This document shows, piece after piece, positions 12,591-23,775 of a stretch of 64,000 nt of DNA. Source of the stretch: Brachynemurus nebulosus. Its lineage: Eukaryota > Arthropoda > Insecta > Neuroptera > Myrmeleontidae. The stretch is taken from NCBI GenBank assembly GCA_035578155.1, contig JAPWDM010000017.1:4724482-4788481 (forward strand), read 5' to 3'. Under the pieces are notes generated by a model, which saw nothing but the letters and a program-made list of their open reading frames with translations, was not told where the DNA came from and did no database searches. Numbering within the stretch: position 1 is the first letter of the stretch; each line of letters opens with the position of its first letter. The translations under genes were made by a program, and so were the position numbers.

Positions 12591-15500
12591 AGAAAATTAA
12601 ATATCATACATTTTAGTTACATTTTAGCGAATTTCCAGAATGGAATTCAGCTATCACAGCCACTGTCATGCCGCGACTTGAGCCCAGGAAAAAGAAATTG
12701 TAACTTATAGTTATTGTGATCCTAGTGATAAATTTTTATTTATTTATATTTTAACGCCATGATGGTTATAACGTATAGGTACAAGCGGCCAATTGGTTTC
12801 CTATTTTGACAGCTAATGCACTTTATATGGAATTGTTGAAGTCGTGTGACGTGGTGTGTGAGGTAGTCATATTTCACTTGACGTTTTATGACGTCAATGA
12901 TCGTCAAGGTGTTAATATTTTCAAATTTTTTCCTATGCGTAATATATTTATTAATAAATAATTTATTGTAAATAAATAAGCATTAATTTATTGTTAATAA
13001 ATAAGTATTGATTTAATTGTGTATTACAATTATTTTTGAATGTATCTGTCTAATTGTAAGAAATTTGTACAAAAATGTTACACATTAAAAGTTGAAGATT
13101 AATTGTATGACTTTTAATTGTTATTATAACTAAATAAGTTTTTACTCACTTTGGGGCACCTATACCGCCAAATAACCTTGCGCTGGCCCTGGAAACACTA
13201 GGAAAAAGTTCGATAACACTTGCATGATTTTTAAAGTGCCAATTCCTAGGGCCTTACGACTATCAGGAATAAAAAATTCTATATTATAATACTATTCCTT
13301 CACGAACATTCGCCTACGATTCCTTAAATTTTGAGTACAAATGTACGCAATGTATGATTTTCACTGTATATTTGTGTATGATACGACATAACATCCTCGT
13401 TCGTCGCTTGTCGTTATACTCTCAATGTTGACTACACGGCGACCCGGTCGGACGCTGATCCCTCTTTACCATGTCGTTATACTACGTATAAATACGTTGA
13501 ATGTCTGGTACCCCGACAAGTGCAACCAATACGCTTATGTAGCCTCATCGAATCACCGTTTTTATACACATATGGTACATACATGTATACATACATACAT
13601 ATATTCATATAAACACAACCTAATGTATTCTGTCTCTGTTTGGATTGTACTTTTTTTACCTGTTTCATTTCAATTTGATCTTAATAAACTTGTCAAAACT
13701 TGCATAATGTAATGTTATCACACTGATCTCATCTTAACGTTACCTACAACAGACGGACGTTTCATCGAAAGCAAATCATCCAATTCGTAATGTAGTGCTT
13801 ATTGGTAAGTATCGATATGAACATAAAACGAGACCGACAATATCTCTAATAATAAATTCTCCCATGATTTTATAACATCACCCTTATTTCCTGCACTGTA
13901 TGATTAAATATTTTTTGAAGGTAAGTATTTAATTTGATAATAATTTTACAAAACATACATTTTCTTATATACAGGAAATACATTGTCTTATATACAGGAC
14001 AGGAAATTATATATACTCTGTACTAAGAAGAGTCTCTGCAGCGTAATTTGTTAATAAAAAACTGACTTTTGGGAACGCTGTTGTCATCAGTCGAACGGCA
14101 CATTCCAAATAGTGATTTTAAATTATATCTTCTGTATACGTTATATTAAGCTTTTTAAGTCAAAGAAGAGCTACTTTATTTTCACTATTAATGGGAATTT
14201 TTGAATCGAAGCGAACGTAACTCTGCGAGAAAATGTAATGAAATCTGTAATACGAAAGTATAAAGAAATCTGTGGTGTAAGAGTGTAATGAAATCTAGAA
14301 TGATGGAGAGTGAAAACGGTAATGCTTGGTGTAATGGGCTTTAGTGAAATTTACAATGGTTATATCAGATGAAATATAAACACTAATGGTTAGTAGATTA
14401 TTCCTAACATATATGGTTAATAGTTTATATTATTTAATTTATCCACAATATCCCTGATATTTTATTTGCATTATTTAAACTTAGATTCAACTCGGCATCG
14501 CCGAGAAATCTCATTTCTAATGGACATTTTCTTTAATAATAATAAAAATAAATATGTATTTTACATACTAATAAAAAACATTAAGCAAAAATTAAAAATA
14601 ACTTCACATTACTTTCATTATTCTTATCTATCAGTTAATTTCTCTCCTTTTCAGACTACTAAAATACTTCAAATCTACTAAAACTAAAATAAATCAAAAT
14701 AAATTTTTAAATATTAACAATTGGAATCAAAGATATGCATTTAAATGACATTAAATATTTACCTATATTTGTATTTATTTCAAAGCCAACCTTCTTACAT
14801 AAATTATTTTATGGTAAGTAACCAATTTTGCTTATCGATTCTTGTTCTAATCGGATGACATCTAATCCTGAACTCGGTTTAAAAATAATTTATTACCTAT
14901 TGTTTATTTTCCACAATTTTTGTTATGGGCTTCGCACGTTTATCTATAACTGTGAGTATTTGAGGAATGTACTGTGAGGAATATTTTGTACGTACGGAAA
15001 ATAAGATTCCTGAATTATAAGTTACAAATTGAAACGGACTTTTTTTCATAATTATTAATTTCTAATAAAATAAGAGGTCAGTGCCAACAAAGTCATTTAG
15101 TAAAATTAATATGGCATTTAAATAGTAAATAATTTTAAAAGTTTCGCCTCAAAATCGTACAAATGGGAATTTTTTAGCTTTTTTTTTTCTTATCATTATT
15201 ATTACTAGGAGTTACACTAGATCAACATACATAAGTTAGTGGCTTGTTTTTAATAGTTTACATTAATTTTGTTGTTAGCTCCAAGACTTCTTTCAACACA
15301 AGTACGTAACCTAAAACTACACAAGTGGAGGACTGCCAGTCATTAAGGTATTTTTATCATTCGAATACGTATTAAAATCCTAATTTCCTATCAATTAGTA
15401 TAAATAATTTTGTCATAACTTATTATTTTACTGAGTATGGTAACTTGTTTCATTACAAGTTACAACGTTATAAATATTACACAAATATGGTAGAAACTTT

Positions 15501-16066
15501 ATTTAAGTCAATAGCCAACGAACAATTGCTAGAAACAATAGACCGTGTTAAACAATCAATTTTCTTCCGTCATTATTCTCAATCGATGGTTTCAATAATT
15601 TAAGAGCCGGTTTTTTTTTTATAAAATGTTCATTATATTGTCTACCTTACAGTATATGTACTTACTAGACACATCTATAAATAACGAAATTATAGCAAAT
15701 AATGAGAATTATAAAAATTGAAGTTTTTTCTTATGTTCTTCTTTAAACAGTGTTGTCTAGTTCATCATTTGTTCTTGAGCTATTTGATTTCCTCTTTTCT
15801 GGTTGATTTGTTAAACTACTTGCGAAGTGATATGAGAAAATAATGGTTGCATTCAAGAAATACTAACTTCTCGGAACCATTTTGGTTTGAGAAATTGTAA
15901 TTTTGTTAAAAATTATTATAATTTCCGATAAATAAATACAACCTTTGAAATCGTGATTGGGAATACTATTGATAACCTCAATTTCATGGATAATTTAAAA
16001 TAAGGTAAGAGCACCAGTAGCCGTCATTGATCCAATAGCCGTCAAGTTACAGCAAAATGATAAATA
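12591..16066. other. Unassigned AT-rich region
   Basis: No gene, transposon or clear tandem repeat was recognised across this stretch. The longest frames, 13425-13712 (95 codons) and 14466-14681 (71 codons), resemble nothing I know and have low-complexity compositions. It may be ordinary intergenic or intronic DNA. Confidence 0.4.
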
Positions 16067-16070
16067 TTAA

Positions 16071-17310
16071 AGGGGACCACTAGTGTGTGGTAAAAATTGT
16101 AAATTGCATGTTTCGATAGTCTATACCTTTATAAATAACATACTAAAATTTCAAGTGCATATCTCAAATAGTTTTTGAGTTACAGCCATCCAAAGAGTGG
16201 ATTTTGATCTTCATTGTTAACTTTGAGGTATTGAGAAATGTATGAAGGTTGATAGTCGGGAGTTTCTCGACGTGGCTGATAGTCACATGGTGTGGCGAAG
16301 TTCGACCCTGGCACATTTAAACGACTCGTCTAGTTTTACTATGACCGTTATAGTGAGTACATCGTAAATAATTTTAGTAAAAATTCTTAGTGTTGAATAG
16401 TATTTATTTGATTTATAATATATCAAATTTTACAATATAACTTACAGAGGTGTATTATATACAATTTATAACTTAAGTCATCTATTACAATTTATTGCCA
16501 ATGAAAATTATATCATTTTTTTAAAAGTACTTATGTATTATACACTTTTTAGTTTAAGATAGACATCCTTGGAACTTATGGTTGCTTATTCTTGATTATA
16601 TCTAAGAAATCTGTTAAGAAACGGCTTAGGTTTGTCAAAATTTCAATATTTTTCTGATTAAATAATTGATAAACATCATAAACATCGTTACATAGCGTTC
16701 ATAGTTTGTTTTTATCGTACTTGCTTCTACTCACATTCCATATCCAATTGCCAGTAAAAAATTTTTAGTGATTAAAACTAAAACGTAAAATTACGAAAAT
16801 TACATTTTTCAAATTTGCTGCAGTTATAACTCGAAGACAAATCATTCGATCGATTTGATTCTTATTGCAGCTTCTTTTATATATATTTCCAGTTTTCCGA
16901 TCGAATTAAAAATGTAATTTTCGCAAGCCAAAAACAATCAAATTTTCGCGCAAAATTTAAATCTTTTTTTTAAAAACTCCGCCATTTTGTTAAATTTCAA
17001 CTTTTTTTTTCGATTAAGGTTCACGGTACGGACCCTACCTTCTAGTTTAATGGGCTTTTTGGTTTTTTTGGTTTCAGGCAGTGTGAAGGCCGCTATCACT
17101 GCAGCAGTGGGGGAACTTTTTTTTTGGAGCCTAGGGAGATCTCGAATAACTCACTAAATTTTCAATTTTTTGATCTAAAAATTTTATCATGAATTTATTA
17201 TATATCAACGAATATATCCTGAAAATATTAAAACATCCATATAGTAGTTTTCTTTAAAAAAATTCCCAAAAATCATTTTTTTTTTCAGGCGGTCACACTA
17301 GTGGTCTCCC
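16071..17310. mobile_element. TIR element flanked by TTAA
   Basis: TTAA at 16067-16070 and 17311-17314 flank ends that mirror each other: AGGGGACCACTAGTGTG on the left and the complement of GGGAGACCACTAGTGTGACC on the right. The element is 1240 bp with no usable ORF. TTAA targets are used by piggyBac and by Kolobok elements, and the short TIR alone cannot decide between them. Confidence 0.72.
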
Positions 17311-17499
17311 TTAAGATATTATGCAAGCATATATTTTTTTGTGTTTCCTGCTACATGTTCTGGAAAGTATGCCAGTAGTAAGGATTGGCCAGAGCTGAAA
17401 CCACCTACCCACCTCCCGAATTTTTGAGCGACCTCGGGAGGTGATAGGTAACCTATGCGGGTTCTAGAAACCTCCGGCGGTGGGTGGAGTAGTGTTTTG

Positions 17500-17610
17500 G
17501 TCTCCAACCTAACCGAACCTAAGGAAATTCGGTCTAACCTAGCCTAATCTAACCCAACCTACCTTAACATAACAACATTTTTTCTGACCTAATCGAACCT
17601 AAGAATTCAA
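17500..17610. repeat. Degenerate CCTAA-like run
   Basis: Repeats of AACCTAACC, AACCGAACCTAAG and TCTAACCTAGCCTAATCTAA. This is close to, but not a clean array of, the insect telomeric TTAGG unit on the complementary strand. Such interstitial runs are common in insect genomes. Confidence 0.55.
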
Positions 17611-17753
17611 AATTTCCCTAACAGATGGCGTGGCCACCTGCGATCGCTGTAAATTCACTACTAGATGTCGCTGCTCGTCTGGATAATAGCGACCACTGCG
17701 CGTAAGTTTGAGAAATTGTCAATGGATGGCGCCGAAAATCATTTTTGATAGTT

Positions 17754-17940
17754 AAAAGATGGCGTTGCTAGTCTGAACCATCGCGAACTCTGTACCATGA
17801 TTCAAAATTCCATGAAAAGGTGGCGTTCTTAGTCTGAACCACCGCGAACTGTATATCTTGATTCAAAATTCCATGAAAAGATGGCGTTGATATTCTGAGC
17901 CACCGGGAACTCTATACCTTCATTCATAATTTTATCATAT
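17754..17940. repeat. Three-copy tandem repeat, ~62-bp unit
   Basis: Units begin AAAAGATGGCGTTGCTAGTC, AAAAGGTGGCGTTCTTAGTC and AAAAGATGGCGTTGATATTC. Each continues into TCTGAACCAYCGCGAACT and GATTCAAAATTCCATG. A partial unit with AGATGGCG precedes them. Confidence 0.85.
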
Positions 17941-17966
17941 TTTCATCTGAAAACAGGTTTAAACTT

Positions 17967-17999
17967 ATATAAATTGTCAGCTGACTTCATTAGAAGGTA
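17967..17999 (+). promoter_or_regulatory. TATA-type promoter candidate P1
   Basis: TATATAAATTGTCAGCTGAC followed by TTCATTAGAAGGTATAC lies 35-65 bp upstream of a small ORF. The block recurs nearly unchanged at 18392-18425, which argues that it is a functional module or a duplicated element end and not chance. Confidence 0.45.
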
Positions 18000-18032
18000 T
18001 ACTGTTATTAACAGCGAAGATTTCTGAAGAAA

Positions 18033-18227
18033 ATGAAGACAATATTGGAGTTAGAAATTGGATACATTTTGTTACCGGCGAGGTTTGACAATTTAAATGA
18101 GCAGATGCTGGCATGGCTGCAGAGCAATCCAAAACTGGGTATTATGAATAATGGACCCGTTGGACTGACTTATAAACTGGAATTCAAAACGCTGGACTTT
18201 CTTGAAATCGTTGGAAATGCTGAATAG
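18033..18227 (+). CDS. Small ORF of unknown function, 64 aa
   Basis: I do not recognise this protein. It has no Cys, no membrane segment and a mixed composition (MKTILELEIGYILLPARFDN at the start, DFLEIVGNAE at the end). A real gene is suggested by its surroundings: a TATA-like box about 65 bp upstream, the context GAAGAAAATG at the start, and an AATAAA signal at 18320-18325, 93 bp after the stop. It lies 2 kb from the C-terminal end of the family-B polymerase relic and on the opposite strand, so it could be a leftover gene of the same virus-like element. No homology supports that link. It is the only undamaged unit of this kind in the window. Confidence 0.4.
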   Translation: MKTILELEIGYILLPARFDNLNEQMLAWLQSNPKLGIMNNGPVGLTYKLEFKTLDFLEIVGNAE

Positions 18228-18319
18228 CGAATTCTGTAATTTATTCGCTTCAAAATGTATTATTTAATTGTACTATGCATTCTAAAAATTTCAATATTGT
18301 ATCAATTTTAGATATATTT

Positions 18320-18325
18320 AATAAA
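18320..18325 (+). terminator. AATAAA polyadenylation signal candidate
   Basis: AATAAA lies 93 bp beyond the stop of the 64-aa ORF. In AT-rich DNA this hexamer is common, so the position is the main support. Confidence 0.35.
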
Positions 18326-18391
18326 AATTATAAAACAAAAATTCGATTTCTTTAATTCACACCCATCTTTAAATCAATTTTTGTAATCTTG

Positions 18392-18425
18392 TATAAATTT
18401 GTCAGCTGACGTCATTAGAAGGTAT
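18392..18425 (+). promoter_or_regulatory. TATA-type promoter candidate P2 with TGACGTCA
   Basis: GTATAAATTTGTCAGCTGAC with GTCATTAGAAGGTATACTA matches P1 in about 30 positions and contains a perfect CRE-like TGACGTCA. No clear ORF follows before the minisatellite at 18665. Confidence 0.4.
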
Positions 18426-18664
18426 ACTAATATTAATAGCACAAGTGAAAGATTTGGCATGCTGCTGCAGGTTTTAACTTGTATGATTGTATATTTTTTT
18501 TATCTGGAAACAGGTTTATATAGGTTTTCCTCTAACTAAAACACATTTTTATATTTTAATTAATTTATTTAAAAGAAAAAGAAATATTTTACGATAAATT
18601 GATAATTTAGTATTCTTTGTCTTTTGGGGTGTTTTCGTCTGGTGTCTTTTGGTGACTTTTGGCG

Positions 18665-18995
18665 CAAGAGTCACTCCCAAAGTGTCGCTCCCAAAGAGTC
18701 ACTCCTAAAGAGTCACTCCCAAGAGTCACTCCCAACGAGTCACTCCCAAGGAGACACTCCCAAAGAGTCACTCCCAAGTAGTTACTCCCAAAGAGTCACT
18801 TCCAAAGAGTCACTCCCAAGGAGTCACTCCCAAAGAGTCGCTCCCAAGGAGTTACTCCCAAAAAGTCACTCCCAAGGAGTCAATCTCAAAGTCACTCCCA
18901 AAGAGTCACTCCAAGGAGTTACTACCAAAGAGTCACTCCCAAGGAGTCACTCCCAAAGAGTCACTCCCAAAGAGTCACCCAGAAGGAGTCACTCT
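18665..18995 (+). repeat. 14-bp minisatellite, unit CAARGAGTCACTCC
   Basis: About 23 units alternate CAAAGAGTCACTCC and CAAGGAGTCACTCC with occasional losses. Because 14 is not a multiple of three, three units make a 42-bp, 14-codon period. That produces a spurious Ser/His/Pro-rich open frame (18624-19013) which I do not treat as a gene. Confidence 0.95.
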
Positions 18996-18999
18996 TTGG

Positions 19000-19155
19000 C
19001 GTCTCTTTGGTGACATTTAGGGTCATTTGGTGTCTTTTTGGTGTCATTTGGTGTCTCTTTGGTGTCTTTTTGGTGTCCTTTGGTGTCTTTTTGGTGTCAT
19101 TTGGTGTCTTTTTGATGTCATTTGTTGTATTTTTGGTGTCATTTGGAGCATTTTG
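19000..19155 (+). repeat. ~12-bp minisatellite, unit TTTGGTGTCWTT
   Basis: About a dozen TTTGGTGTC units with ATT, TCT or TTT spacers directly follow the 14-bp array. The lead-in at 18620-18665 (TTTTGGGGTGTTTTCGTCTG) has the same flavour, so the 14-bp array may have expanded inside this one. Confidence 0.9.
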
Positions 19156-19320
19156 GTGTCTCTGATTTGGAGATGATCTAATCCATCGCATCAAGACGTC
19201 GTGATATTTTTTATCCTGAAAAAATAACATCAGCTATTGAATGGGGTTCGTGTGTGGGAACTTTTGATATTCTATTTGCACTTACCTTTGACGAATCTGA
19301 TATTGGAGAAGAGCGCCTAG

Positions 19321-19611
19321 ATGGATTCGACATATTTTCTTACGTTGTGGATGCGACAAACGATAACATATGCTCGTCCGGAACTGCTGGATCGCATATT
19401 GAAACTTGTGGAAAAACACGGTATTCTTCGATTGTATTTCAATCCAAAGAGCGTAGAAGAAGACGGTGAATTGTTGAAGTGAATCTTACAGAACATTGAA
19501 AAAGGCACATCCAATCAACCAGCACTTCTGGGCGGAGGAAATGATCCGGATACGGGGGCGTGGTCGTCGACGAAATTACAAGACTATTTAGATATATATA
19601 CAAAATTTTAA
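19321..19611 (+). pseudogene. Decayed ORF with one internal TGA, family unknown
   Basis: One frame runs from ATG 19321 for 53 codons to a TGA at 19480-19482. The same frame then continues for 42 codons with protein-like composition (NQPALLGGGNDPDTGAW) to TAA at 19609. A neighbouring frame upstream (19254-19320) also looks protein-like, which suggests a frameshift near 19320. The single TGA probably replaced TGG. I do not recognise the product. It lies on the opposite strand and 0.7 kb from the C-terminal end of the polymerase relic, and may belong to the same element. Confidence 0.4.
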
Positions 19612-19619
19612 ATACAAAT

Positions 19620-19860
19620 TTCGATATTTAAATATTTTCAACATGTCTTTTTCATTATGTATTTTCTTTTTGTAATTTTTTTTATTTTTAATTTTTTTCA
19701 TCATATATTTTTTTTAATTTTTTTTTCTTTTTAATTCTTTTAATTTGTTTGTATTTTTTTTATTTTTTAATTTTTCTGTATTTTTGTTTTTTGTTCTTTT
19801 TAAATTTTTTTGTATTTTTTTAAATTTTTTAACATGTTTTTCTGAATTTTGAATTCTGAA
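19620..19860. repeat. T-rich low-complexity tract
   Basis: Irregular runs of TTTTT with AATTTTT and GTATTTTT. No gene. Confidence 0.8.
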
Positions 19861-19993
19861 AATTATGAATTAATAATGGCCATTATTATTTTTTTCCTTA
19901 CAAACTAATTACTTAATAAGTACGACTTATAAAACTAAAACCATGATTTTAAGAATATTTACAAAATTAACAAAATTAACAAAAAAATATATA

Positions 19994-20223
19994 GGGTAAA
20001 AGCCCCCTTTGTGGAACGGTATCTAATTATGAACATTTACATATTAATGAAGTTATTTCTGAAAGAAACGTCTGATAACAAACATTACTATTAATAGAAT
20101 GATTGTTTTTCAATTTAAATTCACCTCGCATTTAAAGTTTCCTTACTTAATTAAAGAGATAAATATGTAAATGTCAAAACTGTTCCAGTATTAGATACCG
20201 TTCCGTAAAGGGGGCTTTTACCC
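19994..20223. mobile_element. M-family MITE, complete copy, TA-flanked
   Basis: GGGTAAAAGCCCCCTTT followed by GGAACGGTATCTAAT is mirrored at 20190-20223 with about two differences. TA lies outside both ends (19992-19993, 20224-20225). The element is 230 bp and non-coding. Related copies lie at 39509, 54018, 27650, 57300 and 52075. A TA target suggests mobilisation by a Tc1/mariner-type enzyme. Confidence 0.85.
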
Positions 20224-20334
20224 TATATACAAAATTAACAAAAAAAAAAAAAAATACAAAATTAGCAAAAATAAAAATCGTCTATTTTATAATGCCCCTG
20301 TCTCTTTTATAATCGTCTATTTTATAGCAAAGAT

Positions 20335-21112
20335 AAAAATCGTCTATTTTATAATGGAGAGTTTTAAATTTATTGTTGGGTGCTATGAACCGTTTATCAT
20401 CGTCATTTGCTTTTGCAGCCTTATTCACTAAATGTGTGTGTAGTCGATGTTTTAAGCTGCGGAAAGCACTCATTTGTTTATACAACACAGCACATGAGTC
20501 TTTGCTCATTACAAAATTTTTGTAGTCTTTAACGTCTATTTCGTTTTTCACGACATCATTCTTCCCACCTTTGAGTTTTTTAATTTGGGACTCATTACTA
20601 TCTTTGACTATACAGTAGGATTTAGCTTTAATACCGAATTGTTTAATTATTGTCCCAGAACACTCATCTTTAAATTTACCGAGCACTTTTTTTATTTAAA
20701 CGTGGCAGTCCATAGACGTTATCTGCGGCATACTCACTCGTGTCAAAATACTCGCTAATTTCCGGCTTAATATCGATATCCGGATAAAAATCGTCCGTTT
20801 CTATTTGATATATAAAACTGTCGGTATCCATGTACAATAAATTTACTTTGTCATTATATTTCGATTTTATATAACCGTAGTGGAAATCGTAATTAAAGTT
20901 TTGGATAACTCGAGCACGCTAAATCCTATGTAAATTGGCCTGTCGTATTTCACTTTCAAATGGTCCATTTGGATGGCGACTAGGTTTTCATGAATGATGG
21001 AACAACTGTGAAAATTTGGCTTGCTTATTAAATTGTTAGCACCCAACTTTTTACGAATGTTCTCCCAATGAATAACTAGCCGCACATCAACGCGTTTGTC
21101 GATATTTTCCAT
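20335..21112 (-). pseudogene. Family-B DNA polymerase relic, C-terminal palm and tail
   Basis: This is the last part of the polymerase gene that begins at 24290. It holds the catalytic motif C, YMDTDSF (complement of 20814-20834), whose two Asp residues bind the metal ions. PEISEYFDTSEYAADNVYGL follows, then GKFKDECSG and the tail with NDDDKRFIAP, where family members usually end. Frames change near 20890 and 20690. The second change is a slip at a run of seven A. Protein-primed polymerases of this group copy linear virus-like elements such as Polintons and related viruses. This copy cannot make a working enzyme. Confidence 0.85.
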
Positions 21113-22254
21113 CGTTTTCCCGAAAACACTATTATTTTTTAACTTGAAATAATCTGTTTCAAAACCATTTGTCGCCTTAGAACGAAGCTCGTTATTTAAA
21201 TCGATGTATATTTTCAGCCACGGAGATTGATTAAACTGGAGCGCACGATGTATTTTCTTTAACTTTAGTCAATATTTTAAACACTGTTTCAAATTTCGAT
21301 AATGGATCAATATTTCTTCTTGTCATAAATATTGGCGAGTAATTTGCTGTTTTTGAATGTGATGGATGGCGGCTTCATCTGCTCCGGACAGAATGGTAAA
21401 TCTTGATAATAGTCGTGCAGTGTTTTCGGGTACTCGAGGTCGACTTCCAAAATGTATCCAACATCAGCGTCATCCGGAACCATTGGTATGGCGATGTTAT
21501 CCAATTCGTGTTCTGGGACCCATCGGAAATGTCTAATCGGCAAATGCTGCGACATGGCTCATCCGTACAAGTTGTTGGCGTCCAGATATTCGATGTAGGT
21601 CAACGGCTTCGTGGGGTCATACTCAGACATGTACTTATTGTTAGCTTCGCTAAAACGACCGCAACATTGAGTCAATCCACCACGCATACCCTTTTTAATG
21701 AAATGGATCATGTCGATATCCGTAAGTAGCTCCAGTTCTACTTTCGTATATTTCAACATGGCGTCCCAGCTCAAGCTTGGTGCGGCTTTGTACTGGCATG
21801 GTTCCAATTTGTACGTATTCAAACACAGGTTTCCGAAATTTTCGAATACATCTGCCAGTAATAACACGTCCGTTTTCAAATATAAGCCCGAATACTCTCC
21901 CAAAGTTCGGATGTTGAATTCCTCCCGTACTCGCTGCGCACGCTGGTATTCACTGTCGGTAATACTGGATAATTTCAAGCTGCTGTGGAATGCCGCTTTT
22001 GGTGGTAGAGCGCGTTCATTCAGTAGTTCAACACTGTTGACGTATTCGTACAGGAATTCGTACAGAAAGAAAGTCCTTTTTGTTTAATTAAATTGAAAAG
22101 GCGGTCTTCAGGAAATGGCTTTAAATGGCTTCGGCTTTAAATTCTCAGCAAGTTTATCTAAACTGCTCGCCATAAATCGAAACGCAACTGGATAGTTTTA
22201 ATTTTAAATTTGTTATCAGATTCTTCATCTTCTTCCTCATCATCGTCATCGTCA
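21113..22254 (-). pseudogene. Family-B DNA polymerase relic, exonuclease end and motifs A/B
   Basis: The segment opens with an acidic run (DDDDDDEEEDEE, a GAT/GAA expansion at 22210-22260), then FMASSLDKLAENLKP. GLYLKTDVLLLADVFENF and MRGGLTQ lead to the motif A region, YLDANNLYG (about 21559-21585). Directly after it a TGA stands where Trp is normal, and the frame resumes as AMSQHLP. Motif B, KLKNNSVFGKTMENI, lies near 21100-21145. Further frame changes or stops occur at about 22258, 22170, 22055, 21300 and 21265. All core polymerase motifs are therefore recognisable, spread over several frames. Confidence 0.88.
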
Positions 22255-23775
22255 TCAATATTCCACTTCTTGATTGGTGTCAACTGGTAGATATTTTGTG
22301 AAAGAAATGTAGCGTTCTTTGTTGTTCGGTATGACATCAATTCGTTCCTTGGAGACTCCAATTCCACGGACGATACAGTGCGCATCATATCCAGATAAAT
22401 TATGGAAAACTATCGGGATGAATTTCGGTAGTCTGTAAAGCCGATTACACTGATTATGTGCGGCACCTCGAAATTCACCCGTTAGATGGTCATGATCCCG
22501 CACACGATCATTGCCCAATTTACTGCCGCACATGGAACATTCTCCGACTAATCCAAATTCAAAATAATCCAGCGCTGTTAATGGCTTCATCGGAATTTCC
22601 TTTTGTAAAATTTTATGTGGTCGTTTGGTATCCTCTTCTAATTTTTCCATAAAAACTTTCGAAGAGTTCGGCCCGCGGTATGTTTCGAATTTGTTTAATG
22701 ACTCATCATACGAGCACTTGATGCAATATACGAAGCTGAATGGTTCGTGGATATGCGTGGTGTTCGTAAACGATCCGTCGGGATTCGGTGCGCATGTGTC
22801 GCATGGTTTTAATATTGATTCGAAGTCCGCGTAGATCGTAAACGGGATGCGCATCTGCTTGGCATAATTTTGAAATTTCAGAATGCTGTCTGTGCCAGGA
22901 CTTGGCATTACAGTGCGGACTTTATTGCAGTCTTTTTTAGCATGTTCGATAAGCCGCTCTTCTGTTCGAAAGAATTGGAGACACCCATCACAAATCCACT
23001 GCCTATGTTCACGTTTGGTGAGTTGATTACTAACTAATTTGCTTAGACATTTAATCCAGCAGTAGTGACTGGTTTCGCCATTTTTAATGTACAGCAGATT
23101 CACATGAGTATTCCGTTTTTCCGTGTAGTGCAGCGGTCCAACAATGCTCTTCCCTTCCAGTCCATAAACATTGAGGCTGGTGTTGTTTAAGGATTCAAAC
23201 AATTTTATATCTTTGATTTTCATAGGGAACTCCATATCGTCGAAATTTAAAATAGTTGAATAATGCGGATATGAAGCGACTCGATGCGGATTGTGTTCAA
23301 CTGGGTGTAAGGCTGATGTTATCGCCCATGCAAAGCAAGCCTGGTCTTCATTTTGAATATTAACGACCGCCTTCTTTCGCTTAATCCATGCTTGAAGCTC
23401 GATATACGATGAAGTCCGAAGCGAATTGTATTTATTTACGTTGACTTCTAAATATCGGACCTCTAGCAGCGACCAACCGCTGTCTCTCTCTTGGAATTCT
23501 TCGCTCTTACGCACTACAGTCGACGCCATACTTTGGTAAATTTCCACCATATTGGTGGATTCGCAAACAGTAACATTTCTGGTATTGAACGACTTCAAGT
23601 CCAATAGTAAATTATCGTCCTTGTCGAATTTCGCATATATTCCAAATAATTCGAAATTTATTTTAAATGATGTATGCTTCGCTAGTTCCATATGCAGCAG
23701 CTGTAGTACATTTTCCTTAACTTTATCTAAAAATTCTTCAATGGACTGAAAGTACTCGGAACTCTGATTATTCTG
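22255..23775 (-). pseudogene. Family-B DNA polymerase relic, N-terminal and exonuclease domains
   Basis: The longest intact frame here is 478 codons (23691-22255); readable coding extends about 85 bp further upstream. In order it has a conserved NIQNEDQACFAWAI block (residues 111-124), a single Cys2-HisCys zinc motif (CDGC...EHAKKDC, 234-255), exonuclease motif I YADFES (287-292), CSMC (385-388) with VRDHDHLTG (397-405), and exonuclease motif II HNLSGYDAH (430-438). The C-x2-C plus RDHDHLTG pair resembles the endonuclease VII-type zinc site inserted in many arthropod polymerases of this group. A frameshift near 23770 separates it from the zinc-finger part, and another near 22258 from the next part. 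Confidence 0.9.

Noticed and set aside
17500..17610. Interstitial telomere (TTAGG)n
   Set aside because: Spacing is irregular and units are mostly CCTAACC-like. Without a clean array it is only a degenerate simple repeat.
18665..18995. CRISPR-like array
   Set aside because: Short direct repeats are contiguous with no unique spacers, and the context is eukaryotic.
18624..19013. 129-codon Ser/Pro/His-rich open frame
   Set aside because: It is the translation of a 14-bp minisatellite. Open frames arise automatically from the 42-bp supercycle.
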